In this document: positions 28,857 to 42,039 of the stretch, in pieces
Layout of the letters: each line of letters begins with the position of its first letter
Position numbering within the stretch: position 1 is the stretch's first letter
Assembly (NCBI RefSeq): GCF_042677045.1
Contig: NZ_JBHTIH010000002.1
Span: 434,001 to 498,000, forward strand
DNA from: Lysobacter_K koreensis
Lineage (GTDB): Bacteria; Pseudomonadota; Gammaproteobacteria; Xanthomonadales; Xanthomonadaceae
Reading direction: 5' to 3'
Length of the DNA stretch: 64,000 nucleotides
Made by a program: the position numbers and the translations under genes
The notes under the pieces: generated by a model
What the model was told of the DNA's origin: nothing
What the model saw: the letters and a program-made list of their open reading frames with translations, nothing else
The model's database searches: none

Positions 28857-30029
28857 ATGACGGACGCGCGCATCCTTGGCGCGCTGTCCGATGTATCGGC
28901 GGCGCATTGGGACGCGCTGCACGACGGCCGCAACCCGTTTGTCGCGCACGCGTTCCTGGCTGGGCTGGAACAGCACGGCTGCCTGCGCCCGCAATGGGGC
29001 TGGAGCCCACGCCACCTCACGCTCTGGGACGGCGACCAGCTGGTCGCGGCGGCGCCGACCTATCTGAAGGAAAACTCGCACGGCGAATTCGTGTTCGACC
29101 ATGCCTGGGCGCACGCCTACGCCCAGCACGGCCTCGACTATTTCCCCAAATGGCTGTGCGCGGTGCCCTACTCGCCCGTCACCGGTCCGCGTCTGTTGGC
29201 AACCACGCAGGCCCGTCGGCAGCAGTTGCTCGAGGCCATGACCGGCCTCTGCGAACGCCAGGGCTGGTCGTCGGCGCACGTCAATTTCCATGAAGCACAA
29301 GACGACACCGCGTTCGCGGAACACTGGCTGGCCCGGGTCGATGTGCAGTACCACTGGCACAACCGTGATGGCTGGCAGGACTTTGGCCAGTTCCTGGCCG
29401 CCTTCGACCACAAGCACCGCAAGAACATCCGCCAGGAGCGTGCGAAGGTCGCCCGCGCCGGCGTGAGCTTCCGCATTGTGGAAGGCGCGCAGGCCAGCGA
29501 ATCCGACCTCGCGGCGATGCACAGCTTCTACCTGCAGACGTTCGCCGAGTACGGCAACCACCCGGCGCTGACGCTGGAGTTCCTGCGCCATCTGGCCGAG
29601 GCGATGCCGCAGGCACTGGTGATGTTCTTCGCCGAGCGCGACGGCAGTGCGATCGCGGGCGCGCTGTGCCTGCGCGGCGGCGATACCTTGTTCGGGCGCT
29701 ACTGGGGTGCGACCGCACCCCTGCCCGGCCTGCATTTCGAGACCTGCTATTACCAAGGCATCGACTACTGCCTGCGCGAAGGCCTGGCCCGTTTCGAACC
29801 CGGCGCGCAGGGCGAACACAAGCTCGCGCGCGGTTTCCTGCCGACGCTCGTGCGCAGCCGGCACTGGCTGGCCCACGAGGGTTTTCGCGACGCGCTGCGG
29901 CCGTGGTGCGCACAGGAATCCGCGTCGGTGCGACGCTACGCCGCTACCCTCGCCGCGCACTCGCCCTTCAAGGGCGATCACGCCACGGAGGAACGCGATG
30001 GCCCTGCGCCCGCCCCTGCTGCCGGCTGA
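28857..30029 (+). CDS. FemAB/GNAT-like protein (DUF482-type, peptidoglycan-related)
   Basis: This 390-residue protein belongs to the family often annotated as GNAT or peptidogalycan biosynthesis/recognition protein (PF04339-like). Typical blocks are NPFVAHAFLAGLEQ, PQWGWSPRHL, FDHAWAHAY, FDHKHRKNIRQERAKV, FYLQTFAEYGNHP and GAQGEHKLARGF. The last contains the family's conserved basic C-terminal signature. Biochemical function is not established; an aminoacyl or acyl transfer role is assumed. It overlaps the start of aat by 32 bases and probably is co-transcribed with it. Aat is a tRNA-dependent transferase of the same fold superfamily, which is an interesting pairing that recurs in proteobacteria. 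Confidence 0.85.
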   Translation: MTDARILGALSDVSAAHWDALHDGRNPFVAHAFLAGLEQHGCLRPQWGWSPRHLTLWDGDQLVAAAPTYLKENSHGEFVFDHAWAHAYAQHGLDYFPKWLCAVPYSPVTGPRLLATTQARRQQLLEAMTGLCERQGWSSAHVNFHEAQDDTAFAEHWLARVDVQYHWHNRDGWQDFGQFLAAFDHKHRKNIRQERAKVARAGVSFRIVEGAQASESDLAAMHSFYLQTFAEYGNHPALTLEFLRHLAEAMPQALVMFFAERDGSAIAGALCLRGGDTLFGRYWGATAPLPGLHFETCYYQGIDYCLREGLARFEPGAQGEHKLARGFLPTLVRSRHWLAHEGFRDALRPWCAQESASVRRYAATLAAHSPFKGDHATEERDGPAPAPAAG

Positions 30030-30741
30030 CCCCGATGCGCCGTTCCCGCCGGGCGCGTCGGCGTTGCGGCAGCCCGATGGCCTGCTCGCGATCGGCGGCG
30101 ACCTGACACCGCCGCGGCTGCTCAACGCCTATCGCCACGGGATCTTCCCCTGGTATTCCGATGGCCAGCCGATCCTGTGGTGGTGCCCGGATCCACGCAC
30201 CGTGTTCCGCACTGGACGTGTGCGGCTGTCGTCGCGCTTCCGGCGCGAGCTGCGGCGCTCATGCTGGAGCGTGCGCGCCGACACGGCATTCGAGCAGGTG
30301 ATCGACGCCTGTGCGCGAATCCCCCGCGACGGCCAGCACGGCACCTGGATTACCGCGCAGATGCGCGCGGCCTATGTCGAGTTGCACCACCGTGGCCACG
30401 CGCATTCGGTCGAGGTGTTCGACGGCCAGCAATTGGTGGGCGGCATCTATGGGGTGGCGGTGGGCCGGATGTTCTTCGGCGAAAGCATGTTCAGCACGCA
30501 ATCGGGCGGCTCCAAGGTCGCATTGGCAGCCCTCGCCCGGTGCCTGCACGGCTGGGACTGGCCGCTGCTCGATGCGCAGGTCGAGAACGCGCACCTGCTG
30601 AGCCTCGGCGCCGAGCTGTGGCCGCGCGACGATTTCCTCGCCCAGGTCGCGGTGCAGACGCAGATGCCCGAGCCCCCTAACGCCTGGACGTCGCGCTTCG
30701 GTACCTGGCCCGCACGGCTCCTGGCGGATCCGTCGACCTGA
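29998..30741 (+). CDS. aat: Leucyl/phenylalanyl-tRNA-protein transferase
   Basis: It adds Leu or Phe from charged tRNA to N-terminal Arg or Lys of proteins, making N-degrons that ClpS delivers to ClpAP. The 247-residue protein contains FPWYSDGQPILWWCPDPR, the HGTWIT block, QQLVGGIYGVAVGRMFFGES and MFSTQSGGSKVALAAL, all hallmarks of Aat. GGAGGA lies 5 bases before the ATG. The genes for the rest of the pathway, clpA and clpS, lie just beyond infA, so the whole N-degron route is encoded within 4 kb. Confidence 0.97.
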   Translation: MALRPPLLPADPDAPFPPGASALRQPDGLLAIGGDLTPPRLLNAYRHGIFPWYSDGQPILWWCPDPRTVFRTGRVRLSSRFRRELRRSCWSVRADTAFEQVIDACARIPRDGQHGTWITAQMRAAYVELHHRGHAHSVEVFDGQQLVGGIYGVAVGRMFFGESMFSTQSGGSKVALAALARCLHGWDWPLLDAQVENAHLLSLGAELWPRDDFLAQVAVQTQMPEPPNAWTSRFGTWPARLLADPST

Positions 30742-30852
30742 ACCCCGCTGGCAGATCCGCAGGTGCCTTTTGCGCCGACCCCGGGGCGCGTGTCAGAATG
30801 CCGGGCTTCGCGGGCGCGTTGTGCCCGTCTATACAGTGAATCCAGGAAACAC

Positions 30853-31071
30853 ATGGCAAAAGATGACGTGATCGAATTCGAGGGCACGGTGGCGGAGACC
30901 CTTCCGAACACCATGTTCCGCGTGCGCCTCGAGAACGGCCACGAGATCATCGCCCACATCTCCGGGCGGATGCGCAAGAACTACATCCGCATCCTGACCG
31001 GCGACAAGGTGAAGATTGAGATGACCCCCTACGACTTGAGCAAGGGTCGGATCACTTATCGCATGAAGTAA
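30853..31071 (+). CDS. infA: Translation initiation factor IF-1
   Basis: This 72-residue S1/OB-fold protein blocks the ribosomal A site during initiation. It begins [20 protein letters not shown] and ends [15 protein letters not shown] followed by the typical [14 protein letters not shown]. The start at 30853 follows CAGGAAA. A strong bidirectional terminator follows. The aat-infA-clpA-clpS order is widely conserved in gammaproteobacteria. Confidence 0.98.
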   Translation: MAKDDVIEFEGTVAETLPNTMFRVRLENGHEIIAHISGRMRKNYIRILTGDKVKIEMTPYDLSKGRITYRMK

Positions 31072-31089
31072 TCGCGGTAAGTTATTGAT

Positions 31090-31118
31090 AAAAAAGGCGG
31101 CCATTGGCCGCCTTTTTT
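31090..31118. terminator. Bidirectional Rho-independent terminator between infA and clpA
   Basis: AAAAAAGGCGGCC, a 3-base loop and GGCCGCCTTTTTT form a perfect 13-base stem with A/T tails on both sides, suited to both convergent genes. Confidence 0.93.
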
Positions 31119-31140
31119 GTGGAACGGCCTCGGGCCGGTC

Positions 31141-33420
31141 CTACACCGTCACTGGCAGCAGCTTCTCCGGCTCGGACTGCATGTCGACCACCAGTTCGTC
31201 GTCGCGCACGTCGATCGACACGCGGCCGCCGCCGGTCAACTTGCCGAACAGCAACTCGTCGGCCAGCGGGCGCTTGATCTTCTCCTGGATCACACGCGCC
31301 ATCGGCCGCGCTCCCATCAGCGGATCGAAGCCGTGCTGCGCCAGCCAGTCGCGCGCGGTCGGGGTCGCCGACAGCGTCACGTTCTTGTCGTGCAGCTGCG
31401 CCTCCAGCTCGATCAGGAACTTGTCGACCACGCGCAGGATGTGCTCGAAGCCCAGCGCCTGGAACTGCACCACCGCATCCAGGCGGTTGCGGAACTCCGG
31501 GGTGAAGCCCTTGCGGATCACCTCCATCGCATCGGTCGAATGGTCCTGCTGGGTAAAACCAATCGAGCGCCTTGCCGCCAGCGCCGCGCCGGCATTGGTG
31601 GTCATCACCAGGATCACATTGCGGAAGTTCGCCTCGCGCCCGTTGGTGTCGGTCAGCACGCCGCGGTCCATGACCTGCAGCAGGATGTTGAAGATGTCCG
31701 GGTGCGCCTTCTCGACCTCGTCCAGCAGCAGCACGCAGTGCGGCGTCTTGACGATCTTCTCGGTCAGCAGACCGCCCTGGTCGAAACCGACATAGCCCGG
31801 GGGCGCGCCGATCAGGCGGCTGACCGAATGCGGCTCCATGTACTCGGACATGTCGAAACGCACCAGTTCGATGCCCAGCTGCAGCGCGAGTTGCTTGGTG
31901 ACCTCGGTCTTGCCGACGCCGGTGGGCCCTGCAAACAGGAAGTTGCCGATCGGCTTGTCCGGGTTGCCCAACCCCGAGCGCGCAAGCTTGATTGCCGAGG
32001 TCAGGGTACCGATCGCCGGATCCTGGCCGAAGATCACCATCTTCAGGTTGCGCTCGAGGTTCTTGAGCACGTCCTTGTCCGACGCCGACACCTGCTTGGC
32101 CGGGATGCGCGCCATCTTGGCCACGATCGCCTCGATCTCCTCGGTGTCGATCCGGCTCTTGCGCACCGACTCGGGCAGCAAGCGCTGGCGGGCGCCCGCC
32201 TCGTCGATCACGTCGATCGCCTTGTCCGGCAGCAACCGGTCGCCGATGTGCTTGACCGACAGGTCGACCGCCGCCTGCAGCGCTTCGTCGGCGTAGGTCA
32301 CGCCGTGGTGCGCCTCGTACTTGGGCTTCAGACCCTGCAGGATCTCGAAGGTCTCGCCCACGGTCGGCTCGACGATGTCGATCTTCTGGAAGCGCCGCGC
32401 GAGCGCGCGGTCCTTCTCGAACACTCCGCGGTATTCTTGGAAGGTGGTCGAGCCGATGCAACGCAGGTCGCCTGACGACAGCGCCGGCTTGATCAGGTTG
32501 CTCGCGTCCATGGTGCCGCCGCTGGCGCTGCCGGCCCCGATGATGGTGTGGATCTCGTCGATGAACAGCACCGATTCGGGCAACTTCTTGAGCTGCGCGA
32601 GCACCGCCTTCAGCCGCTTTTCGAAGTCGCCGCGGTACTTGGTGCCGGCAACCAGTGCGCCCAGGTCGAGGGCGAAGATCGTTGCGTTCGCCAGCACCTC
32701 GGGCACGTCGCCGTCGACGATGCGCTTGGCCAGGCCCTCGGCGATCGCGGTCTTGCCGACGCCGGCCTCGCCTACGTACAGCGGGTTGTTCTTGCGGCGG
32801 CGGCACAGCACCTGGATGGTGCGCTCTACCTCGTCGGCGCGGCCGACCAGCGGGTCGATCTTGCCGTCGCGCGCAAGCTGGTTGAGGTTGACGGCGAACT
32901 CGGCCAGGGCGTCGGACTTGCCCTCGCCCTCGCCTCCCTCGGCCGGCTTGGCCTCGCTGTCGTCCGAGGACGAGCCCTCGTCCGAGCCGTGGCGGGCGAT
33001 GCCGTGCGACAGGTAGTTGACGACGTCGAGCCGCGCCACGTCCTGCTGGTTGAGGAAATAGACCGCGTGCGAGTCCTTCTCGCCGAAGATCGCGACCAGC
33101 ACGTTGGCGCCGGTGACTTCCTTCTTGCCGGAGGACTGCACGTGGTAGACCGCGCGCTGCAGCACGCGCTGGAAGCCCAGCGTCGGCTGGGTGTCGCGGT
33201 CGATGTCCTCGGGCAGCACCGAGACCGAGGTCTCGATCGCCTGCTCGAGGTCGCTGCGCAGGCGCGCAAAATCGGCGCCGCAGGCCTTGAGCACGCCTTC
33301 GGCCGAGGGATTGTCTAGGAGTGCCAACAGCAGGTGTTCGACCGTCATGTACTCGTGGCGCGCCTCGCGGGCGCGCTTGTAGCACTGGCCGATGCTGTAT
33401 TCGAGATCCTTGCTGAACAT
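31141..33420 (-). CDS. clpA: ATP-dependent Clp protease ATP-binding subunit ClpA
   Basis: This is the AAA+ unfoldase that feeds substrates to ClpP and receives N-degron proteins from ClpS. The 759-residue protein has the N domain (ARHEYMTVEHLLLALLDNP), an acidic linker (DEGSSSDDSEAKPAEGGEGE), the first AAA+ domain with GEAGVGKT and the second with GPTGVGKT. ClpP-binding loop residues are expected in the second domain, which is complete to the end. The protein ends PEKLLPVTV. The clpS gene lies upstream on the same strand after a 241-base gap. Confidence 0.97.
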   Translation of the reverse strand: MFSKDLEYSIGQCYKRAREARHEYMTVEHLLLALLDNPSAEGVLKACGADFARLRSDLEQAIETSVSVLPEDIDRDTQPTLGFQRVLQRAVYHVQSSGKKEVTGANVLVAIFGEKDSHAVYFLNQQDVARLDVVNYLSHGIARHGSDEGSSSDDSEAKPAEGGEGEGKSDALAEFAVNLNQLARDGKIDPLVGRADEVERTIQVLCRRRKNNPLYVGEAGVGKTAIAEGLAKRIVDGDVPEVLANATIFALDLGALVAGTKYRGDFEKRLKAVLAQLKKLPESVLFIDEIHTIIGAGSASGGTMDASNLIKPALSSGDLRCIGSTTFQEYRGVFEKDRALARRFQKIDIVEPTVGETFEILQGLKPKYEAHHGVTYADEALQAAVDLSVKHIGDRLLPDKAIDVIDEAGARQRLLPESVRKSRIDTEEIEAIVAKMARIPAKQVSASDKDVLKNLERNLKMVIFGQDPAIGTLTSAIKLARSGLGNPDKPIGNFLFAGPTGVGKTEVTKQLALQLGIELVRFDMSEYMEPHSVSRLIGAPPGYVGFDQGGLLTEKIVKTPHCVLLLDEVEKAHPDIFNILLQVMDRGVLTDTNGREANFRNVILVMTTNAGAALAARRSIGFTQQDHSTDAMEVIRKGFTPEFRNRLDAVVQFQALGFEHILRVVDKFLIELEAQLHDKNVTLSATPTARDWLAQHGFDPLMGARPMARVIQEKIKRPLADELLFGKLTGGGRVSIDVRDDELVVDMQSEPEKLLPVTV

Positions 33421-33506
33421 GGGACGAAAGTCTCCGGAAGCTACTGCGATCCTAGATGGGGACGCACCGCGGCATTTCCATGCCGCGCTTTCCTGACACC
33501 ACTCCT

Positions 33507-33534
33507 GCCGGCCTGCTCAAGCCGGCCTGCTCAA
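33507..33534. repeat. Tandem 14-base repeat upstream of clpA
   Basis: GCCGGCCTGCTCAA occurs twice end to end in the clpS-clpA gap, with a third partial copy after it. No function is evident. Confidence 0.8.
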
Positions 33535-33661
33535 GCCAGCATGACCAACCGGCCCCGACATGTCACCGAGTCACCAGCCTTTGACCCGGGCCCTGCGAAC
33601 TCGTTCCCTCACTTGCTACAGACGTCCCCCGCGGGCCTTTCAGGCCTTGTTTCCTGACGTT

Positions 33662-33988
<327 letters not shown>

Positions 33989-34038
33989 GGCGGCGATTAT
34001 AAGCCGGGCCCGTCGGCGCCCATTCGGGAAAAAACCAC

Positions 34039-34593
34039 ATGGACGCCCCGGCAGGCGGGCTGCAAAATGCCGTGGAACACGTTTCGTGTTGGATGGACGA
34101 GGATCAATCCCCCGTGAGCTATCGCGAAGGCCGCTTCTGGCAACCTGACGTCACCGTTGCCACGGTCGTCGTCGACGGCGGCCGGCTGCTGATGGTCGAG
34201 GAGACCGTTGCCGGCCGCCTGGTGTTGAACCAGCCGGCCGGGCACTTGGAGCCCGACGAGAGCCTGGTCGAGGCCGCCTTGCGCGAAACCCGCGAGGAGA
34301 CCGGCTGGGACGTGCGCCTCACCGCGTTCGTCGGTGCCTACCAGTGGAAAGCACCGTCGCAACCGGACGGCAGCGGTGGTCGCCACTACCTGCGCTTCGC
34401 GTTCGCCGCCGAGCCGGTTGCCCACGACCCGTCGCGCAACCTCGACGAGGGCATCGTCCGCGCCCTGTGGCTGTCCCCGGCCGAGCTGGAGGCCGAACGC
34501 GTCCGTCATCGCAGCCCGCTGGTCTGGCGCACGGCGACGGACTTCCTGGCCGGGCGCCGCCACCCGCTGGACCTGATGCAGCACCTGGCATGA
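34039..34593 (+). CDS. NUDIX hydrolase (NudJ-like)
   Basis: It hydrolyses a nucleoside diphosphate derivative; relatives such as E. coli NudJ act as phosphatases on nucleoside di- and triphosphates and HMP-PP. The Nudix box [20 protein letters not shown] is complete with the metal-binding REtREE core. The 184-residue frame begins at 34039, but an ATG at 34093 or a nearby GTG before [11 protein letters not shown] may be the real start, since similarity begins there. Its last codon overlaps the mnmA ATG. The nudJ-mnmA-hflD order also occurs in E. coli. Confidence 0.92.
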   Translation: MDAPAGGLQNAVEHVSCWMDEDQSPVSYREGRFWQPDVTVATVVVDGGRLLMVEETVAGRLVLNQPAGHLEPDESLVEAALRETREETGWDVRLTAFVGAYQWKAPSQPDGSGGRHYLRFAFAAEPVAHDPSRNLDEGIVRALWLSPAELEAERVRHRSPLVWRTATDFLAGRRHPLDLMQHLA

Positions 34594-35738
34594 GCCCGAT
34601 GCCTGCCAAGGCGGCGCCGGTCCCGGGCGTTCGCACCATCGTCGGCATGTCCGGCGGCGTCGACTCGTCGGTGGCGGCGTTGCTGCTGCGCGATGCCGGC
34701 GAACCGCTGGCCGGCTTGTTCATGCAGAACTGGGCCGACGACGGCAGCGGCGACTGCCGCGCGGACGACGACCGCCGCGACGCGGTCGCGGTGTGCGGGC
34801 GGCTGGGCTTGCCGATCCACTTCCGCGATTTCTCCGGCGAGTACTGGCAAGGCGTATTCGCGCACTTCCTCGCCGAGTACGCGGCGGGTCGCACCCCCAA
34901 CCCCGACGTGCTGTGCAACCGCGAGATCAAGTTCAAGCACTTCCTTGACGCCGCGCGCGAACTGGGCGCGGAGTTCATCGCCACCGGCCACTACGCCCGC
35001 GTCGAACGCCAGGGCGACGAGTTCCAGTTACTGCGCGCGATCGACCGCAGCAAGGACCAGAGCTATTTCCTGCACCAGCTGGGCCAGGCGCAGTTGTCGG
35101 CAACCCGGTTTCCCCTGGGCAGCATCCTGAAAAGCGAGATTCGTGCGATCGCCCGCGACGCCGGCCTGCCGACCGCGGCGAAGAAGGATTCCACCGGCAT
35201 CTGCTTCATCGGGGAGCGCGATTTCCGCGAGTTCCTCGCGCGCTACCTGCCCGCCCGCGCGGGCGAGATCCGCACCCCGGACGGCCGCGTCGTGGGCCAG
35301 CACCCTGGCGTGTTCTATTTCACACTCGGCCAGCGCGAAGGGCTGAACATCGGCGGTGTGCGCGGGTTCGAACCGGCGCCGTGGTATGTCGTCGGCAAGG
35401 ACGTCGCCGGCAACGTGCTGTACGTAGAACAGGGCATCGACAGCCCGTGGTTGCAGTCGCAGGTGCTGTGGTCGGAAACGGCGCACTGGGTCGCGGGGGC
35501 ACCACCGGCAAGCCGCTTCGCATGTACGGCGCAGACCCGCTACCGGCAAGCCGACGAGGCCTGCGAGGTGATGCTCAAGACCGACGGTACCGTGCAGGTG
35601 CGCTTCGCCCGCCCGCAACGCGCGGTCACGCCTGGCCAGTCGCTGGTGCTGTATCACGACGACATCTGCCTCGGCGGCGCGGTGATCGCCGCCACCGACG
35701 CACCACTCGAACTCCGAATGAAGGCCGCTGCTGCATGA
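34590..35738 (+). CDS. mnmA: tRNA-specific 2-thiouridylase MnmA
   Basis: It makes 2-thiouridine at position 34 of tRNAs for Lys, Glu and Gln, using sulfur relayed through TusE. The 382-residue protein has the PP-loop SGGVDSS (21-27), the catalytic Cys109 in [12 protein letters not shown] and the partner Cys205 in [12 protein letters not shown]. The C-terminal beta domain is complete. The ATG overlaps the NUDIX stop (ATGA), and its own stop overlaps hflD in the same way, so three genes are translationally coupled. Confidence 0.97.
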   Translation: MSPMPAKAAPVPGVRTIVGMSGGVDSSVAALLLRDAGEPLAGLFMQNWADDGSGDCRADDDRRDAVAVCGRLGLPIHFRDFSGEYWQGVFAHFLAEYAAGRTPNPDVLCNREIKFKHFLDAARELGAEFIATGHYARVERQGDEFQLLRAIDRSKDQSYFLHQLGQAQLSATRFPLGSILKSEIRAIARDAGLPTAAKKDSTGICFIGERDFREFLARYLPARAGEIRTPDGRVVGQHPGVFYFTLGQREGLNIGGVRGFEPAPWYVVGKDVAGNVLYVEQGIDSPWLQSQVLWSETAHWVAGAPPASRFACTAQTRYRQADEACEVMLKTDGTVQVRFARPQRAVTPGQSLVLYHDDICLGGAVIAATDAPLELRMKAAAA

Positions 35739-36418
35739 CCGAATCCCCTACCCCAGAATCCGGCGCCGGAGCACGGGTCACGCAGGCCGGGTTCAGCCCG
35801 GTGGTGTTCAACCCGATGTCCGGGCGCGTGCTCGCGCTGGCCGGGCTGGTGCAGGCGCTGGCCCAGGTGCGCCGCATCGCCGACACCGGCCACGCCGATG
35901 CCAGCGTGCTGGGGACCGCGCTGGACTCGGTGTTCCGCATCGATGCGGACTCACCGGCCGACGTCTACGGCGACAGCACTGCGCTGCGGCCAGGCCTGAT
36001 GCTGCTGCGCGACTACTTCACCAGCCAGTCGCGCGACGAGCAGTTGCCGCGGCTCGCGCTGGCGGTGATGCAGCTGGAACGGCGCTTCGTCCGCGACGAC
36101 GCGATGGCGCGCCGCGTGCAGGCCGGCATCCGCGCGCAAGCCGCCGCCGCGCAACGCCTGGGCAGCAGCACCCACCCCGAAGTGCTGGCGGCGCTCGGCG
36201 GCCTGTACTCCGAGACCCTGAGCCACCTGCGTCCGCGGGTCCAGGTGCAGGGCAACCCGCATTACCTGGGGCAGGCAACGGTGGTTGCCGAAGTCCGCGC
36301 GGTGCTGCTGGCCGCGGTGCGTTCGGCGGTGCTGTGGCGGCAACTCGGCGGCAGCCTCTGGGATTTCCTGTTGCGTCGGGGCGAATTGGCGGCCGCGGTG
36401 CGCGCGCACCTGGGCTGA
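35735..36418 (+). CDS. hflD: High frequency lysogenisation protein HflD homolog
   Basis: In E. coli HflD is a peripheral inner-membrane protein that binds lambda CII; its normal role is unknown. This 227-residue protein has the family pattern [16 protein letters not shown] near the N-terminus, [24 protein letters not shown] and the C-terminal [13 protein letters not shown] and [19 protein letters not shown]. It is about 15 residues longer at the N-terminus than E. coli HflD. It is the last gene of the NUDIX-mnmA-hflD operon. Confidence 0.92.
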   Translation: MTESPTPESGAGARVTQAGFSPVVFNPMSGRVLALAGLVQALAQVRRIADTGHADASVLGTALDSVFRIDADSPADVYGDSTALRPGLMLLRDYFTSQSRDEQLPRLALAVMQLERRFVRDDAMARRVQAGIRAQAAAAQRLGSSTHPEVLAALGGLYSETLSHLRPRVQVQGNPHYLGQATVVAEVRAVLLAAVRSAVLWRQLGGSLWDFLLRRGELAAAVRAHLG

Positions 36419-36674
36419 CTGGCGCCCGTGTCGCAGATCCGAGCCGCGCTCGGATCGCTCTTCAGGCTCAACCACGAATCGGTCCGGGCAAGCCTCGGAT
36501 CCAACGGCGTACGACCACCGGGCGGGCGTCGCGTTGCGTCTCGTATCGGCGTCGCAGGACGAAAGTACAGGGTCGGGCGCGGGCAACACGCCGGCGTTTG
36601 CGGCATAATTACGGGGCTTTCTCGCGGTGTTGTCTCCCGCGCTTTCCCCTTTAGCTGCAGCCACGGAGCCCCCA

Positions 36675-39437
<2,763 letters not shown>

Positions 39438-39454
39438 TCGCAAGTTGAGGGGCG

Positions 39455-39486
39455 GAAGCCCGCCGGCGGCATGGCCGCCGGTCTTC
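39455..39486 (+). terminator. GC-rich hairpin just after acnA
   Basis: A GAAG...CTTC outer stem and a perfect CCGGCGGC/GCCGCCGG inner stem with a 3-base loop lie 17 bases past the acnA stop. There is no T-run, so it may stabilise the mRNA end more than terminate. Confidence 0.45.
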
Positions 39487-39522
39487 GTCAGGGCGCGAAC
39501 CAATGGTTCGCAAACACCCTGA

Positions 39523-39595
39523 CTCAGCCACCACGGCGGCATCCTGCATTACTACTTGTTGCGCCAACTGGCGGCGAAAAAGCGGCGTAAACCAC
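39523..39595 (+). pseudogene. Relic of a second aconitase 3' end
   Basis: The plus-strand frame at 39529 reads HHGGILHYYLLRQLAAKKRR, against [19 protein letters not shown] at the acnA C-terminus. The first 17 bases (CACGGCGGCATCCTGCA) are identical and the rest diverge but keep RQLAA. One extra codon and a frame change at the AAAAAGCGGCG stretch remove the expected stop. No other part of the gene is present. It is best read as a scar of a duplicated or replaced acnA. Confidence 0.7.
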
Positions 39596-39621
39596 GCTTT
39601 CTTGCCGATGCTCGGTGGGTG

Positions 39622-39651
39622 CGAAAAGAGCGGCTACGGCCGCTCTTTTCG
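39622..39651. terminator. Bidirectional Rho-independent terminator
   Basis: CGAAAAGAGCGGC, loop TACG, GCCGCTCTTTTCG: a perfect 13-base stem between the plus-strand acnA region and the minus-strand lipoprotein gene. Confidence 0.85.
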
Positions 39652-39676
39652 TTTCGTCCCTCGCGCTTCGCGAAAG

Positions 39677-40120
39677 CTAGAGTCGCGGCGTCCAGCGAGC
39701 GCTGGTCAAACGCCATTCGCCGTCGTCCAGACGCCAGCCCGTCTCGACGTCGTACAGCTGCGCTGTCTCCGGCAGCATGCCGCCGGAACCGCCGGTCAGC
39801 GCCGCGCTGAAGCTCACCGTGGCGTGGCGCGGCCGCAGTGAAACGTCCAGCGGACCCACGTTCACTCCGATGTCGCCATGGCGCAGGAACACTCCCTGCG
39901 CAATCCGCTTTGCGCCGGTGCGATCGAGCCCTTCGGGGCCGATGAAATCGTCCGCGAGCCACTGCTGCATCCCCGCGACGTCGCGCGCTTCCAGCGATGC
40001 CTTCAACCCGTCCAGAGAGTCGCGCAATCGCTGCTTCGGCGACGTGCGGCCGCACCCGACCGCCAGCAGCATCAGGAGCACTCCGACCCAGCAGGCATGG
40101 ATCGTTCGCGAAGCGAGCAT
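39677..40120 (-). CDS. Small lipoprotein, NTF2-like domain (tentative)
   Basis: The 147-residue protein has a lipoprotein signal ending LAVGC (Cys23). The mature part, with [27 protein letters not shown] and a C-terminal [19 protein letters not shown], has the helix-then-sheet pattern of SnoaL/NTF2-like domains, where the last strands end in W-x-[LI]-x-x-x-x-W. No catalytic function can be claimed. It is convergent with acnA and divergent from rpfB. Confidence 0.78.
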   Translation of the reverse strand: MLASRTIHACWVGVLLMLLAVGCGRTSPKQRLRDSLDGLKASLEARDVAGMQQWLADDFIGPEGLDRTGAKRIAQGVFLRHGDIGVNVGPLDVSLRPRHATVSFSAALTGGSGGMLPETAQLYDVETGWRLDDGEWRLTSARWTPRL

Positions 40121-40308
40121 GGTCCATCACTCCCAGTTCTACCGGACACACGCTGCGTGGCCGCGGATGCCGACAGTATCGGCTGCACGAACCCTCCGTG
40201 GCCGCCTTGCCAGTCCCTAGAGCCTATGCTCCAATCCTTGCAACGACCGTACGGCAGCGCATCCGCGACCGGCGTGCAACGACAACAGCGAGCAACAAGG
40301 GGATCGCG

Positions 40309-41985
40309 ATGAGTATTGAACGTCCGTGGCTGGCCCAGTACCCGGCAGGGGTTCCCGCGCAGATCGACGTCGATGAGTACCCCTCGATCGTCTCCGTGTT
40401 CGAAGCCGCGGTCGCCAACTACCGCGACCGCCCCGCGTTCGCCAACCTCGGCAAGACCCTGACCTACGCGCAGATCGACAAGCTCAGCGCGCAGTTTGCC
40501 GCCTACCTGCTGGGCGAACTCAAGCTCAAGAAGGGCGATCGCGTCGCGATCATGATGCCCAATTGCCTGCAATATCCGATCGCCACCTTCGGCGTGCTGC
40601 GCGCCGGGCTGACGGTGGTCAACACCAATCCGATGTACACCGCGCGCGAGCTCAAGCACCAGCTGGTGGATTCCGGTACCAGCGCGATCGTGGTGCTCGA
40701 CAACTTCGGCACCACCGTCCAGGAAGTGATCGGCGGTACCCAGGTCAAGCAGGTCATCACCACCGGTCTGGGCGACATGCTCGGCTTCCCGAAGGGCTCG
40801 ATCGTCAACTTCGTGCTCAAACACGTGAAGAAGATGGTCCCCGACTACGACATCGCCGGCGCGATCCGCTTCAAGGACGCGCTGACGCTGGGCCAGATGC
40901 AGACCCTGCCGGAGATCAAGATCGACCCGCAGGACATCGCCTTCCTGCAGTACACCGGCGGCACCACCGGCGTGGCCAAGGGCGCGATGCTGACCCACCG
41001 CAACCTGGTGGCGAACATGCAGCAGGCCGCCGCGTGGGTCGGCACCAACGTCAAGCTCGGCGAGGAAATCATCATCACCGCGCTGCCGCTGTACCACATC
41101 TTCGCGTTGACGGCGAACGGCCTGGTCTTCATGAAGTTCGGCGGGCTCAACCACCTGATCACCAATCCGCGCGACATGCCCGGGTTCGTGAAGGAACTGA
41201 AGAAGGTCCCGTTCACCGCGATCACCGGCGTGAATACCTTGTTCAACGGACTGCTCAACACCCCGGGCTTCGACCAGGTCGATTTCTCCAAGCTGCACCT
41301 GACCCTCGGCGGTGGCATGGCCGTGCAACGGGCGGTCGCGGAGCGCTGGAAGCAGGTCACCGGCAGCACCCTGCTCGAAGCCTATGGCCTGACCGAAACC
41401 TCCCCGGCGGCGTGCATCAACCCGATGGACCTGGCCGAGTACAACGGCGCGATCGGCCTGCCGATCCCGTCCACCGATGCCTGCGTCAAGGATGAGAACG
41501 GCAACGAGATGCCGATGGGCGAAGTCGGCGAGCTGTGCATCAGGGGCCCGCAGGTGATGAAGGGCTACTGGCAGCGGCCCGAGGAGACCGCGCAGGTGAT
41601 GGACGCGGACGGCTGGCTGCACACCGGCGACATGGCGAAGATGGACGAGAACGGGTTCTTCTTCATCGTCGACCGCAAGAAGGACATGATCCTGGTGTCC
41701 GGCTTCAACGTGTACCCCAACGAGATCGAGGACGTGATCGCGATGATGCCCGGTGTGCTTGAGGTTGCCGCGGTGGGCGTCCCAGACGACAAGTCCGGCG
41801 AAGCGGTCAAGGTCGTGATTGTCAAGAAGGATCCCGCGCTCACCGCCGAGCAGGTCAAGGCGCACGCCCGCACCAATCTCACCGGATACAAGCACCCCAA
41901 GTTCGTCGAGTTCCGCACCGAACTGCCCAAGACGAACGTCGGCAAGATCCTGCGTCGTGAACTGCGCGATCCACCGGCTTCCTGA
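40309..41985 (+). CDS. rpfB: Long-chain acyl-CoA ligase FadD (RpfB)
   Basis: It activates long-chain fatty acids to acyl-CoA, and in xanthomonads RpfB is known to turn over the DSF family of signal fatty acids. The 558-residue protein has the ATP-binding P-loop [13 protein letters not shown], the [10 protein letters not shown] block, [37 protein letters not shown] and the catalytic Lys near [13 protein letters not shown]. The start at 40309 follows an AAGGGGAT ribosome site. A strong terminator follows, so rpfF must rely mostly on its own promoter or on read-through. Confidence 0.95.
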   Translation: MSIERPWLAQYPAGVPAQIDVDEYPSIVSVFEAAVANYRDRPAFANLGKTLTYAQIDKLSAQFAAYLLGELKLKKGDRVAIMMPNCLQYPIATFGVLRAGLTVVNTNPMYTARELKHQLVDSGTSAIVVLDNFGTTVQEVIGGTQVKQVITTGLGDMLGFPKGSIVNFVLKHVKKMVPDYDIAGAIRFKDALTLGQMQTLPEIKIDPQDIAFLQYTGGTTGVAKGAMLTHRNLVANMQQAAAWVGTNVKLGEEIIITALPLYHIFALTANGLVFMKFGGLNHLITNPRDMPGFVKELKKVPFTAITGVNTLFNGLLNTPGFDQVDFSKLHLTLGGGMAVQRAVAERWKQVTGSTLLEAYGLTETSPAACINPMDLAEYNGAIGLPIPSTDACVKDENGNEMPMGEVGELCIRGPQVMKGYWQRPEETAQVMDADGWLHTGDMAKMDENGFFFIVDRKKDMILVSGFNVYPNEIEDVIAMMPGVLEVAAVGVPDDKSGEAVKVVIVKKDPALTAEQVKAHARTNLTGYKHPKFVEFRTELPKTNVGKILRRELRDPPAS

Positions 41986-42011
41986 ACCTCGCAAGAGCCG
42001 GGATTCATGAA

Positions 42012-42039
42012 GAAAAACCCCTCTCCGGAGGGGTTTTTC
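42012..42039 (+). terminator. Rho-independent terminator between rpfB and rpfF
   Basis: AAAAACCCCTC, loop TCCG, GAGGGGTTTTT forms an 11-base perfect stem closed by G-C, with a T-run, 27 bases after the rpfB stop. Confidence 0.92.
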
